NCBI GenBank assembly: GCA_025558095.1
Contig: JAIVFI010000004.1
Location: forward strand, 1-64,000
Source of the DNA: Hyaloraphidium curvatum
Taxonomy: Eukaryota; Monoblepharomycota; Hyaloraphidiomycetes; Hyaloraphidiales; Hyaloraphidiaceae
Length of the DNA stretch: 64,000 nucleotides
Direction of reading: 5' to 3'
The translations under genes were made by a program, and so were the position numbers. Numbering within the stretch: the first letter of the stretch is position 1; each line of letters starts with the position of its first letter. Below are positions 32,712-43,269 of this stretch, in pieces. Below the pieces are notes generated by a model. It searched no databases. It worked only from the letters and a program-made list of their open reading frames with translations, and had not been told where the DNA came from.

Positions 32712-34501
32712 TTACACCTTGACCAGCACCTTCCACCTCACCTGCTTCCACCTGAGCACCATGATCGCCGCCCCCCCGAGGAACCACACCGCGGCCGAGA
32801 ACCCCAGCATGGGCCTGTAGTTCGCCCCCAGGCGCGTGCCGTCGGGCGCGTAGGAGGTGTTGGCGTCGACGATGGCGCCGAGGATGGCGTTGCCCCAGGT
32901 TTCTCCGGGCCAGAAGGAGAGCTGGCGAGAGCGGGTGAGCAGGGCCGATCTTCGCTGGGAAGAAGCTGGTGCAGCCCACCATCATGACGCCCAGGACCGA
33001 CCCCAGCTCCCCCAGTCCGAACTCCTGCGCGCAGATGAGCGGCATCGTGACCAGCGGCGCGCCGCAGAAGAGCGCCCAGGCCATCGATGCCGCGATCGTG
33101 ACGCCGAGGTTCGTGGGGGCCGCGAGCCACACCAGCGCCGAGACCATGGGTACGGCGCACGCGAGGACGAACATGTTGACCTCGCCGGCGCGGGAGGAGA
33201 GGAAGCCGCCGGCGATCCGGCCCACAGCCATCACGGCACTGTAGGCGCTTACCACGGCGGCGCCCGCGGCGTTGGAGTATCCGCCGTCGAAGAGCATGAG
33301 GGGGATGTACTGGGAGGAGCGGGGAGATCAGGCCCCTGTGTACGGCTGCGAGTACAGCGACCCACCGCCTGCGGCATGAAGAAGACGAACATGATGATGA
33401 CGATGCCCAGGAACACCAGCGAGAACGTCAGGTTCTTGAAGTACCGCAGCGTGATGAAGGGCCCTTTGCGCGGCACCTTGGGTATCCTCCGCTTGAGCAG
33501 CAGCGAGCAGGGCAGCATCCAGCCCAGCACCACCGCCGAGACGATCCGTAGGGAGAAGCGCCACCCGCCGGCGGTGATGCAGGCCTGCGAGATGGCCGTG
33601 ACGACAAAGGTGCCGATGCCTGTGCCCGAGGACATGAGCCCCATGGCCAGGCCGCGGCGCTTCGAGAACCACTGGGATTGGAGCGATCGTAAGATAGGAA
33701 CAACGAGAAACAAAAGGGACATGAAGGTACCTGATTGGTCATGACGGTCCCAGGGACGTACAGCAGCGAGCCGCCGATCCCGTAGAGCACGGAAGAGAGG
33801 TAGAGGTTCCACAAGTAGACAGCGTAGGAGCCCGTGAAGAGCGCCGTGGCGCAGCAGAGGCTACCGATTCCCTGGAGCAGTGCCGGGTGCAGCCGGTCCA
33901 CGAGCGGCCCGATGAAGATGGCCGTGATCACCGATACGCTGAACACAATGGTCCCCACGAACGAGAGCTGGAAGTTGGTCGCCCCGTCGAAGGCGCCCTC
34001 GGCGATCAGGGTCCGCTGGTACACGCCCCACGAGGCCACGTATGCCGCGGACCACAGCGTGCCGGAGAAACCGGCGAGGAGGACGAGCCAGGCGCGGAGC
34101 GAGGTGTCGGCACGCATGTAGGGCGGGTCCGGCTGCGGGACCTCCTCGGCGTCGGGCCCGGCTCCGTCCTCTTTCGGCGGCGGCGTGGCAGCAGTGCCCA
34201 CCACGGTGGAATCCGTGTCGGCCGTCCTCAGCTCGTCCTTGGCCGAGGTTGGAGCGCCATCCGGTTTTGAGTCTGCTCCGGCTTCGAGCCCCTCGTTGGT
34301 CCCAATTGCGTCTACGGCCCCTTCTCGCTGCGAGATTTCGACGGCACCTGTCGCCACAACGTATCCTTCGGGGTCGGTGGCCACCGTCTCGGCGTCCGAG
34401 AGCTCCGCTTCCGTGGGAGACGAGGTAGGAACGTCCGGCCAGGCGGCGGAGCGCGGCGGGACCCCCGGCGGCTCCCCGGCCGCCGCGTCCGGGGATGCCA
34501 T
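32712..34501 (-). CDS. MFS transporter, monocarboxylate-transporter-like
   Basis: Four exons (33731-34501, 33366-33671, 32980-33309, 32712-32921) give 538 residues. A hydrophilic acidic N-tail of about 125 residues precedes the first helix (LRAWLVLLAGFSGTLWSAAY). The first cluster includes ASWGVYQRTLIAEGAF and GSLLYVPGTVMTNQWFSKRR, and the RRGLAMGLMSSGTGIG loop is typical of fungal MCT-like proteins. The second half contains SAYSAVMAVGRIAGGFLSSR. The last splice gives LGVMM/LSFWPGETWGNAILG. Members move small monocarboxylates or related solutes across membranes, and many fungal ones have unknown cargo. The ORF end near 32707 belongs to another frame; the true stop is at 32712-32714. Confidence 0.9.
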
Positions 34502-34976
34502 TTCTGCGCGTTCCGAGTGGCCAGATGGCGGCCGACCCTGCGGAGGGCGGCAGGGGAGGCGGACGTGAGTGAGGCAAACTTGGCTGGAGAGCCGTCCTTG
34601 CGCCTTCCTTTGCGCACACTCCGCGGATGCTGGAACGAGCAGAAGACTTCCGCTACGATCCGGCAAGAAGCAGGCTTTGCCCGAAGGCTCCTGTTTTGCC
34701 CGAATACGATGGAAGCCGGACTGGATCGGCCGCAGCGCCGGCCCGCCCGGAACCAGCGCTCTCTCGGACTCGAGCAGCGGACAACGTCGCATAAAGTGCT
34801 TCCCCGAAGACAACAATCTTTCCAAGACGCAGAGTACATCACCAAGAGAGCCGCCATGCGACCGCGAGATCAAGATGCTTGCCCCAGCTCCCGCCAGAAC
34901 CCGCCGACATCTAAACCGCAAGAATCCGCCCCAACATCCCAAGATCCTCCCTCCACCCCGGCTTGCACACGCCCGC

Positions 34977-35573
34977 CTAGTAGCACTTGGTCTTGGTGAA
35001 CGTGACCGTGACGGTGGAAGCTTCCTGTAGAAGTGCGGGAGGCGATGAGTCGCATGGCGGTCCGAGGCGTCGAGGGCGGGTTCCGGACGCACCTTCTTGA
35101 TCGTTACGGTCTTCGTGACCGTCGCAGTGACCGTGGCGGTGACCGTGGCAGTCACCGTGGTCGTGTTCGCGACGGTCTTGGTCACTACGGAGGGAGGAAA
35201 GCACGAGATGGGCGGGGGTGCGAAGCGCGAGGCTCGGGGCGGCACCCACCCGTCCCGCCCGGCGCCGTGACGGTAAAAGTGACCGTAACGGGCTTCTTGA
35301 TGGTGATCGTGATCGTTTCGGCCGCCTTCTTGATCGTGGAAGTCACGGTGACGTACTTGGTGGGGCACTGCGGAGGTGGGGGAGATCGGTGCGTCAGAGA
35401 GGGTGCCCCCGACTTGCGCGCCAGCGGAAACCCACGGGCCCGCTGCCAGAGCCGCTGCCGGAGCCGGCGCCGGTGCCCTTGTCGGCGACGACGTCCTGGC
35501 CGCGCACGGCGATGGCGAGGGCGAGGAGGCAGGCGATGACGAGGAGCCACGTGCGGAGGGTGGAGGAACGCAT
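34977..35573 (-). CDS. small secreted Val/Thr-repeat protein
   Basis: Four exons (35436-35573, 35250-35367, 35093-35184, 34977-35024) encode 131 residues. The signal peptide is MRSSTLRTWLLVIACLLALA, followed by a Gly/Ser linker. Exon 2 begins CPTKYVTVTSTIKKAAETIT. The rest is alternating Thr/Val with Lys, such as TTTVTATVTATVTATVTKTV and TVTVTFTKTKCY at the end. The layout (leader exon, then an exon starting with CPT, then short repeat exons) matches the Tyr/Thr-rich family, so it is probably a distant paralogue with Val in place of Tyr. Two intron phases are shared only partly. A beta-sheet-rich extracellular protein is plausible but unproven. Confidence 0.8.
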
Positions 35574-36375
35574 GGTGGAGCGGTCGTGCGGGGTTGTACG
35601 GGGCGGAGTCGAGGTGGGATGGCGCGGGGTGATTGGGCGCGGGGCGGGCGGCGGCGGGCAGCGCGCTTTTATCGATCGGAGCGGCGGGTGAGTAGGCGTG
35701 GATGACTAGGGCAATTAGGCCAAAACGAAAAAAAGAACGACATGCACTCCAGCCGATCTGTCGAACCGCCGAACCGGCCGATGCGCAGCTTTCGGCTTTC
35801 GGCTTTCGGCGCGCGGCGCGCGGCGCGCGCACGTCGACGATCGATCGATCCCGCTCGGGCGCGCTCGGGGGACCACATGTGCATCGCAGGCAATGCAGCG
35901 ATGCAGCGAAGACAGCAGGATGATCCTGATTCGTTGGAGCGGTTTTTGCGGCGCGGGGTCGAGTCGTCGGGAGTTCTCCCGCTCCACCGCACGCCGCGCC
36001 GCGCAACGGCATCGGGGCAGGAAGAAAACGGCACCTGCACCCCTAAAGTCACCGGATCGGACGGATCGGAAAGCAAGGCTTGCGGGAGTAGCGCAAGGAA
36101 GGAGGCCATCCGTCGCCGGCCTCCGAGGGCACCAAATTGCCATCCGCGCTCGAACTCGAACCGGCAACAAACTCCTGCGACTCACCGAACAACCGAGGCT
36201 TTGGCAACGTCCACATCGATCCGCCAACAATTTTCACATCGATCCGCCGGCTTTAGTTTCCCGATCGTGTAATCGTGGTGTTCACGTGGCCGCACGGAAA
36301 GCCGCCTGCGTTCCACTGCAGAACAACAACAGTTCCTTTTCCGCCGTTCGGAGAGCCTCGCTCACATCCCCAGTC
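35574..36375. other. intergenic region with simple repeats
   Basis: Contains CTTTCGG units repeated three times near 35791-35813, followed by a GCGCGC/GGCGCG alternating stretch to about 35830. No supported gene is seen. A long frame begins upstream of the F-box gene at 36376 but has no protein-like character before that ATG. Confidence 0.5.
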
Positions 36376-37623
36376 ATGAATCCCGCCGTCGTGATCCCTT
36401 TTTTCGGCAGCGTGACCGGCGTCGACGGTTCCGCGACGAAACCGCCCGAGGGAGCCGCCGGAGCTTCCGCACCCGGCCACGTCATCGGTTCGGAGGGAGC
36501 CGACGGGCCTCCGCGCGTGCCTCCGGAGCTGCTGGAACACATCGCGCTACATCTCAAGCCGGGTTCGAAGGCGCTGCTTGAGTTTGCTCTCTGCTCCCGG
36601 GCCAGCTTCGACCTCTTGGCGCCCCGCTTCTTCGAGACCTTCCATCCCACTTCCCGGGACCGCTCCGGGTTTGCCGGGAAGGTGGAACGCTGGCTGGCTT
36701 CCGTCACGGCGCAGCGCTGCCTGGGTTGCGTTCGGACCATCCAGCTTCACGCCGCACAGAACGGATGGCAACCCGGGGCGCCGCCCATCGAAGCCGTGCT
36801 GGCCAGGATCCTGTCCGCCTGCGATCGCGCGAAGGAGCTCCATGTGCACCTCGGCTTCGAGGACAACCGTTTCTTCAGAAGCCTCCGCTCCGAGTCTCTC
36901 GTTCACCTCTGCGTCGAGGTGTCCGACGGGACCGACCCCAACCGGTACCTCCCCCTTACCTGGGAGCTGCCCTCCGTAAAGGAGCTTTGGTGGGGAGGCA
37001 TTCTGACGCCCCAGCTTGTTACCGCGATTGCGTTGGGATTTCCCCGCCTGGAGAGTTGGGATGCAAGGTACGTCCGCTCGGTGACGCCGCATCACATACC
37101 CGCAGCCTTGGTGCGGACGATCCGGGGCTGGAAGTTCTACAACGAGGCCGATTTCGCGCGGATGGCTTCCCACCCGGCCTTTGCCCCGCGCAGGCTAGCC
37201 TTCATCGACACCAAGGACGCCCCGTGGTCGTGGGCGGCGGCTTGCTCGGAAGGATGCGCCGCCAGGGAGGTCATCTTCCAAGAGCTTTCGTCGCGGTGCT
37301 TCGCGCAAGGCCTTCCGCCTAGCGCAGAGACAGTTTCGGTCACGCATAGCTTTTCCGTGGAATCGGTATCGATGGACGAGCTGCGAACTATGGAAGCGTT
37401 GTTCGAGAGCCGCCCGGACCTGGAGCTCGACATCCGAGGCGCCGTTCAGATCCCCGAGATGCTCGCACACGGCGACGCCCTCGAATCCCTCGTGGGGCAG
37501 GCAGATCTGTTGTCGTCGGCGGGAGTGAAGATGGATGAGGCGGTGGTCGGTCGCCTGCGGAAACGGCTCGAGGCCGAACGGCGGGAACTCGAGGGCTTCG
37601 GTGCAGCTCCGTGGACGGACTAA
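36376..37623 (+). CDS. F-box-like protein
   Basis: A single exon gives 415 residues, starting MNPAVVIPFFGSVTGVDG. The F-box-like segment is RVPPELLEHIALHLKPGSKA at about residues 55-75, followed by SRASFDLLAP, closely parallel to the gene at 22201-23322. The rest is helical with no clear repeats and ends ELEGFGAAPWTD. It probably belongs to the same expanded family and acts as an SCF receptor. An open frame continues upstream for 160 codons but is Arg-rich and non-protein-like. Confidence 0.65.
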   Translation: MNPAVVIPFFGSVTGVDGSATKPPEGAAGASAPGHVIGSEGADGPPRVPPELLEHIALHLKPGSKALLEFALCSRASFDLLAPRFFETFHPTSRDRSGFAGKVERWLASVTAQRCLGCVRTIQLHAAQNGWQPGAPPIEAVLARILSACDRAKELHVHLGFEDNRFFRSLRSESLVHLCVEVSDGTDPNRYLPLTWELPSVKELWWGGILTPQLVTAIALGFPRLESWDARYVRSVTPHHIPAALVRTIRGWKFYNEADFARMASHPAFAPRRLAFIDTKDAPWSWAAACSEGCAAREVIFQELSSRCFAQGLPPSAETVSVTHSFSVESVSMDELRTMEALFESRPDLELDIRGAVQIPEMLAHGDALESLVGQADLLSSAGVKMDEAVVGRLRKRLEAERRELEGFGAAPWTD

Positions 37624-37765
37624 TCTTGCCGGCGGAGCAACACAATGGAGTACCGAATGACAAAAATACACGCTCACGCGGAATAACAACGTTCTCGAGC
37701 ACGGCCGGCCCGCGAAGCACCGGCTCTTGCAACCAACCATCAGATGACTGCCCAATCCCTCCCTT

Positions 37766-38425
37766 TCAGGCCTTGGTGAGGCAGGAACCGAACATCCTGA
37801 AGATGAGGATGATGGAATAGAACCAGAGGCCCGAACGGACGACCGATTTGACCTGGCGTGAGCGGACGGGATCAGCCCCGATTGCGCACCCGACCCGGCT
37901 TGAATACCACCTCGGTGTCCGCCCACGCGTAGGCAAGGATGTACGCCAGCCTCACGAGGAGGTAGTTCTTGGCCAGCGCGCCCGCGACGGCGGGGTCGAC
38001 GTGGGTGGCGGCGCAGGCGAGCGCGGCGGCGGCAAAGTAGGGCAGGTTCTCGAACCCGTTGGCCGCGGCGTTCTGCATGCGCTTCACGAGACCTTGCTGG
38101 AAAGTATTGGAGGTGCGGAGGGGGGTTTCGACGCGTCAGAGGGCGGGTGGGAAATGGGGGGCATTCGACCCACCGCGCCGGGGGACAGCTTGGCGACCTT
38201 GTCCTTGTCGTCGCGCGGGTTGGCGTTGTTGTACGCGCCGTTCTGGATCTTGACAGTCGCCGCGACAAAGTGCGGGACGATGCAGAGCGCCCTGAGCGGA
38301 AACGCGTCGGCGGGGAAAGAGCGAAACGCGTTGGCGGGAGAAAGGAGGAGCGCGGCCACCGGAGCTCACCACATGGCAGGAATCGCCGCAATGTGCGCGG
38401 GGGAGTAACCGAAGAGGTCTGCCAT
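37766..38425 (-). CDS. MAPEG family membrane protein
   Basis: Four exons (38370-38425, 38174-38291, 37911-38096, 37766-37852) give 148 residues, the normal MAPEG size. The family signature KRMQNAAANGFENLPYFAAA is intact. It is preceded by KIQNGAYNNANPRDDKDKVA and followed by LVRLAYILAYAWADTE. The last exon adds VKSVVRSGLWFYSIILIFRM. Four membrane spans are expected. MAPEG proteins include microsomal glutathione S-transferases and leukotriene-synthase-like enzymes; fungal members of this short type are mostly uncharacterised. Start MADLFGYSPAHIAAIPAMW. Confidence 0.9.
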
Positions 38426-38587
38426 TGCGTGACGCGTTTTCCGAGGGCTGGCGGTGTCGGCGAGAGAAGCACGATGTTAGTCCGGCGGGTGGGAATCCGA
38501 AGCGCGGGGGCTGTGGGTGTCGAAATGCTGCGCCGTCGGGGCACTTTACGTGTTGAGGCCACACACAGACGACACCTTTGGAATCCT

Positions 38588-40849
38588 TCACACCGGCTCT
38601 GCATCGAGCACCTCCTCCAGCCTCGCCGCAGCCTCCTCTTCCCACCCCCCGCCGCCCTCCGTCCCACCGTTCCCAGCCATCCCCATCATCGCCCTCCCCC
38701 GATCCGCCATCTTCCTCGCGAAAGCATCGCACCTCCCCCTCGCGTCCAGCGCCATGATGCACCCCCTCGCGGCGCGCATGACCTCCTCCAGTGCCTCTTC
38801 TGCAGCGGGGGCGGGCGACGAGCGCAGCCGCTTCGCGAGGGGCGCGAACAGGCGGAGCACGGAGAACAGGGCGAGGTAGGGGGCTGGAGACGGCGCGACG
38901 GGGTGCCCGGGGTCGGAGGAGAGGGAGGACATGAGCCTCGCGAAGGCGAGGGCGCAATCGAGGAGCTCCGCGCCGCCTTCGCCCGAAGCGACCTCGTCCG
39001 CCAGCGCGTCCGGGGGCTCGGCGTCCAAGGAAGAGGGCACCCCGGGATCGGGGCGGGGCATGGTGCCCAGGGAGGTGTGCAGCTGCAGCCTCAGCACGGG
39101 TATCGTGGCGAAGCACGGCAGCAGCGCGCGGGCATCGGGGTTCGCGGCGAGGAGCTGCGCCGGATCGCCCGTTGCGCATGCGATGCGGGCGGCAGGCGGG
39201 AAAGCGTGGTCCCGCACGTCGGCGATGAGCGAGTCTAGCTGCGTGCGGCGCGCGAGGAGCGGCCTCAGCTCCGGTGAGCAAGCGGATGCATCCGTGGGCA
39301 GCTGCGCCGGGGATGCGAGCCCGGCCGCGGTGCAGGCACGGATGAACCTGTCCAGCTCCCTCCTCAGCAGCACCGAAAGCCATAGGAGCACCTCCCCGGA
39401 TTGCGCCAGGTATCCACCCAGCACTCTCAGCCCCGCCCTCCGCAGATCCCCTCGGTCCAGAAGCAAGCAAGCAAGAAGCTCCCCCGTAGCCGGCGTCTTT
39501 GGCATCCGGCGGGGATCGAACGAGGGGAGCTCCGCCGCCTCCCAGACCCTCGGCCCCGGGACGGCCGGAAGCGAGAGCGAGCTTAGGTCCGTGGCCAGCG
39601 AGCCAGCCGGCTGCCCCTTATCCCGGAACTCCCTCTCCATCCGCACGCGCAGGCGGAGGTGCACCAGCCTCTGGGCGGCGAAGTAGTTGATCCAGTGCTC
39701 CTTGAGCGCGCGCAGCCCGCCCTGCCCGATCTCGGCGTCCAGCACCCCCGGGCCGAACGCCGCGGACGCGGCGTCTTCCCACGTCGCGGGCAGAGCCGGT
39801 TGCATGTCCTTCGCGACGTGGCCGGCGCGGACCAGCAGCGCGTCCGAGAGCGCGTCCAGCTTCCGCGCGAGGCCGTGCAGCCCCTTGTGCGCGCACCACA
39901 TCCCCAGATCGACCAGCGAGGAGAAGGCATGGATCGTCGGGCGCGTCGAGCTGTCCAGCAGCGCGGCGACCTCCTCGGTCGCCCGATCGAACAGCTGCCT
40001 CTCGAGGGTGACCACCGGCGGCGGAGTGTCATCCCTTGCGACGGCCAGGGTGGCCAGCAGCACCGAACACAGCGTAAGCACCGGCGCGTCCGGGCGCAGG
40101 ATCTCCGCTCGGCGGAGCAGGCCGTTGCCGGGTGCGGTGCGGGGAACGTACAGCTGCGCGGTGCAGTAGTAGAATGTCGGCGGATCCGGGAGGAAGGGGA
40201 GGGAGGACCAACGCGGCACGCCGGCGGTTTCGCTCGGGGACGAGAGCGAAGCCGGTGTGCCCGGTAGTGCTAGGAGTCCCGACGGGGCGGGTGTCGGGAA
40301 CAGCGGCTGCAGGTTTCCTGACGTCGAGGCGGTTGCGGCCGACAGCATGCCGCTGCTGCCGAACATCGAGCTGCCAAACACCATGGCGAATGCGCCGCTG
40401 CTTGCCGACGAGCCCGGCGACGGCAGCAGCGCGGGCAGGCTGACCGCCGACGCCCTGCGCTTCCTCTCCGGCTCGCCGGCCGCGGGGGCGTCCGACTTCC
40501 TGCGCTGCGGCGGCCCCGCCGTCGTCCTCGCGCCCTCATCCCCCTCCTCGCCCTTGGTCTTCTCCGGCTTCGGCCTGCTCCGCGTGCCCCTGCTCGCGCG
40601 CGGCCCCCACTCCTCGTCCCCGTCCGGCTCCTCGTCCTCGTCCCAGCTCTCAACCGACACGCCGCGGGCGCCCCACGGGCCCTTGGGCCCCCGCTTGAGC
40701 GACGGCGCCCGCGTGCATTCGAGCCCGTTGCGCAGGCACCGCCCGCACGGCCCGCCGTCCGCCGCGGGCTCGCATCTCTTGCGCGCCGCCGTGCAGTTAG
40801 AACACGACGTGCGCAGGCGGGCCGGTCGGTCGGGCGGCAGCGTGTCCAT
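38588..40849 (-). CDS. Zn2Cys6 transcription factor
   Basis: A single exon gives 753 residues from 40849 (MDTLPPDRPARLRTSCSNC). The zinc cluster is CSNCTAARKRC, then an eight-residue loop, then CGRCLRNGLEC. A basic linker follows (SLKRGPKGPWGARG). The middle region (about 240-620) has helical, hydrophobic segments in the position of the fungal transcription-factor middle homology region, for example STRPTIHAFSSLVDLGMWCA and LLWLSVLLRRELDRF. Upstream in-frame ATGs exist to 41023, but the sequence before 40849 is Arg/Ser-rich and unlike protein. Targets are unknown. Confidence 0.85.
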   Translation of the reverse strand: MDTLPPDRPARLRTSCSNCTAARKRCEPAADGGPCGRCLRNGLECTRAPSLKRGPKGPWGARGVSVESWDEDEEPDGDEEWGPRASRGTRSRPKPEKTKGEEGDEGARTTAGPPQRRKSDAPAAGEPERKRRASAVSLPALLPSPGSSASSGAFAMVFGSSMFGSSGMLSAATASTSGNLQPLFPTPAPSGLLALPGTPASLSSPSETAGVPRWSSLPFLPDPPTFYYCTAQLYVPRTAPGNGLLRRAEILRPDAPVLTLCSVLLATLAVARDDTPPPVVTLERQLFDRATEEVAALLDSSTRPTIHAFSSLVDLGMWCAHKGLHGLARKLDALSDALLVRAGHVAKDMQPALPATWEDAASAAFGPGVLDAEIGQGGLRALKEHWINYFAAQRLVHLRLRVRMEREFRDKGQPAGSLATDLSSLSLPAVPGPRVWEAAELPSFDPRRMPKTPATGELLACLLLDRGDLRRAGLRVLGGYLAQSGEVLLWLSVLLRRELDRFIRACTAAGLASPAQLPTDASACSPELRPLLARRTQLDSLIADVRDHAFPPAARIACATGDPAQLLAANPDARALLPCFATIPVLRLQLHTSLGTMPRPDPGVPSSLDAEPPDALADEVASGEGGAELLDCALAFARLMSSLSSDPGHPVAPSPAPYLALFSVLRLFAPLAKRLRSSPAPAAEEALEEVMRAARGCIMALDARGRCDAFARKMADRGRAMMGMAGNGGTEGGGGWEEEAAARLEEVLDAEPV

Positions 40850-41599
40850 CTGCACGGAAGGTGAATGGGACGGTGGTTCAACTACGGAATGGAGCCCAGA
40901 TCGCTTTGTTATCCGGGCGGAACGCCGATCTCCCGGGGACTCCCGGTGCGGACACCACGACTTCCGTGCCCGTGCATTCCCCGCCGCCGCGCTTCGACCG
41001 TGGCCAGCCATTGCGGCGACCATTTCTGCCGGACGTCCCCACGGCTTCGCTCTGCACCCTCGCCGGGGGCATGCGATTCGGGAAATGCGGGGTGGTGTCG
41101 TTAGTCACGGACGAGCGATCCCTTGAATCCCGCCCGACAACTGGACCCGAAAGCGCGCCCGTCCCTGCCCCCCGCACGCCGACCAGACTTGCCCGGTCCC
41201 CGGTGAAAGCATGAGACACGCAGCACCTCCACCGCCCGTGCGCACGCCGGTCACCGCCGTCCGTGCAACGCACCCGGGACGTTCCCCGTCCCGCCCGACG
41301 GAATTCCCGGGTTGCTCCGGGAGCTCCCCCGGATCGTCCCGCACGGACCCCGGCGGCCGGTCCGGACCGCGCGGTCGTCGGCCACCTTGGCGGCGGGCGG
41401 TGCCGCCGGTGGCTCGGACCCCGTCCTTTCGGCCGCACGCCGCGGGCGTGCGGACGGAGCGTCGCCCTCGGCGGCGCTGGACGAGAACCCGGCGTGTCTG
41501 ACCTAGCTTCTCTATGCCGTGTGCCCTCTATTGATGCAGCACCACAACCGGCCCGCTCCCCGACCAAGACCCTCCGCCCTCTCTGTACGCCTTGTTCGT
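40850..41599. other. intergenic region, no gene seen
   Basis: Very GC-rich. It presumably contains the promoter of the Zn2Cys6 gene and the distal 3' region of the trypsin gene. No motif-bearing frame was found apart from the relic at 41600-41675. Confidence 0.5.
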
Positions 41600-41675
41600 C
41601 GTCCAGCGCCTCGACGAACTCGACGACCGCCAGCGACAGCTCCGCCGCGCGCATGTCGGCCCCGCGCAACCCATG
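41600..41675 (-). pseudogene. relic of the C-terminal exon of a beta-lactamase-family hydrolase
   Basis: The minus strand reads GLRGADMRAAELSLAVVEFV followed by EALDD. The intact hydrolase at 44086-45653 ends PMRGADMRAAKLSLAFVECV followed by DALEG. The match covers about 25 codons and breaks off on both sides. It lies just downstream of one trypsin gene, while the intact hydrolase ends next to another, so a duplication of this junction is likely. Confidence 0.75.
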
Positions 41676-41828
41676 CGCGGGGCTCACGGCGATCGTTTGC
41701 CAAACGAGCACCACTCGAGGTATTTCTGTGTACACGGAGGCGACACAGGACACAGGCTTGTCCAACGCGGAGCGACCGGCACTCCTCCTCCCACCCCAAC
41801 CCCTTCCCGCTCCCGCTTCCCGCCGTCG

Positions 41829-42767
41829 TCACCGCCGCATGGTCGTCGTCTTCCTCCGCTTTGTCGTCGTCTTCCTCCTCTTGGTCGTCGTCCTCCTCTT
41901 CGTCGTCTTCCTCCCGCCCGGCAGCACGTCCGGCGCCCACGTCCTCATCACCCCGTCCACCCACCCGCTGACCGCCGACACCCTCGCGTACCCCCCCACG
42001 GGCCAATCCGGATCCGCGCACCCCTCCCCGAAGCTCACGACCCCCACCAGCACCCACCCCCCGTCCCTCGCCGCGAAGAGGGGGCCGCCGGAATCGCCCT
42101 GGCACGAGTCCCTGCCGGGGAACCCGGCGCACATGATGGTGGGGTGGGATTCCAGCCGCGAGCACTGCGCGGCGGTGGCGGCGCGGAGGTCCGCCTGCAG
42201 GAGGTGCTGCGAGGATTCGCCGCGGTCGGCGACGGCGCCCCAGCCGATGGTGCGGAGGGCCGTTCCCGCGGCGGGGAACGAGGGGTCGCGGTTGATGGGG
42301 ATGCGGGCGGGGGCGCGGGCGCCGTGGTTTGCGATCGGTGTGACGCGGAGGATGGCGACGTCGTAGGGGTTCTGCCGGCGGACGTGCGCCGGGTGGACGA
42401 TGATCTGGTCGACGCGGTACTCGACCCCGCGCTCGTCCGAGGTCTGCTGGTACTGGTCCAGGCGGTACGTTGCCACGAGGAGCATGTCGGGGGTGGTGCC
42501 CGGCTCGTCGACGCAGTGTGCGGCTGTGAGTACGAGGTTGGGTGCAATCATGCTGCCGCCGCAGATCTGGTCGAATGTGGACGAGGCGATGAGCATGGCC
42601 ATCCAGGGGTAGGTGGTGGAGGAGGGCACCCGCGTGCCGCCGACGATGTTGGGGACGAGCTGGCGGCGCGCCGGGGCGGGGTGGGTGGCATTGGTGGGGG
42701 AGGCGTGGGCCGGGGGCGGCACGCAGGCGAGGAGGGCGAGCAGCGGGAGGGCGGCTGGGCGGCGCAT
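41829..42767 (-). CDS. secreted trypsin-like serine protease
   Basis: A single exon gives 312 residues. Signal peptide MRRPAALPLLALLACVPPPA (start 42767) is followed by a short propeptide and the activation site NIVGGTRVPSSTTYPWMAML. The triad is complete: TAAHC, YDVAIL and GRDSCQGDSGGPL. The Asp six residues before the catalytic Ser predicts trypsin-like (Lys/Arg) specificity. After the protease domain comes a Lys/Arg/Thr tail (KRRTTTKRRKTTTKRRKTTT), shared with the pseudogene at 17854 and, in altered form, the protease at 45804. The tail could bind polyanions such as wall or surface polymers, which is inference. Several further upstream ATGs exist but precede no signal sequence. Confidence 0.92.
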   Translation of the reverse strand: MRRPAALPLLALLACVPPPAHASPTNATHPAPARRQLVPNIVGGTRVPSSTTYPWMAMLIASSTFDQICGGSMIAPNLVLTAAHCVDEPGTTPDMLLVATYRLDQYQQTSDERGVEYRVDQIIVHPAHVRRQNPYDVAILRVTPIANHGARAPARIPINRDPSFPAAGTALRTIGWGAVADRGESSQHLLQADLRAATAAQCSRLESHPTIMCAGFPGRDSCQGDSGGPLFAARDGGWVLVGVVSFGEGCADPDWPVGGYARVSAVSGWVDGVMRTWAPDVLPGGRKTTKRRTTTKRRKTTTKRRKTTTMRR

Positions 42768-43269
42768 CGCGGCGGCAGACACCCCGGCGGGCACGACAAG
42801 TGCACGGCCAATGCCGGCGAGGCGTCCGCTTCCGGGTTCCGGGGGTGCGGCGGGCGGCCGGGCCGTTGACAGGTCCGGGCGGTGCCGACTGCACGCGCAG
42901 GCTGCGGAGTGCCGGCCCGGTCCTCCTGGCCTCGGCCGCCGGGGAGCGCGAGAGCGATGCGGCAGCGGCCGAGGGATCGCGGCCCTTCCGGCCTCGGGAG
43001 GCCCGCTGGGTGGGCAACGGCGGTTGTGCTGTGGGGGATGCCGCTTGACGCCGCGGCGGCGGGCGCAGCACACCTCGGTCAGCGTCACCCAGACCCAGGG
43101 AACGAGGGATCGCAGGAACAATCAGCATGTCGACAGGATGCTATGGATGTCTTCCTACAGGTGAGTGATTCCTCGGTCGTCCGGCCACAGCCGGCGCCGG
43201 TACACGCCCAGTGAAACCTCGGCACGTCCTGGTGGCCACCTGGACACCTCCAACCGGCGCCAAACCCCC
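42768..43269. other. intergenic region, no gene seen
   Basis: Lies between the trypsin start and the cupin stop. Long antisense and alternate frames occur because of the high GC content, but none has a motif. Confidence 0.45.

Noticed and set aside
35791-35835. Possible structured RNA or terminator in the CTTTCGG/GCGCGC repeats
   Set aside because: It is a simple-sequence tract without a convincing stem-loop or conserved neighbour relation.
41512-43128. A 538-codon minus-strand frame over the trypsin locus
   Set aside because: It is an out-of-frame shadow of the intact trypsin (MRRPAALPLL...), with Arg/Pro-rich nonsense composition.
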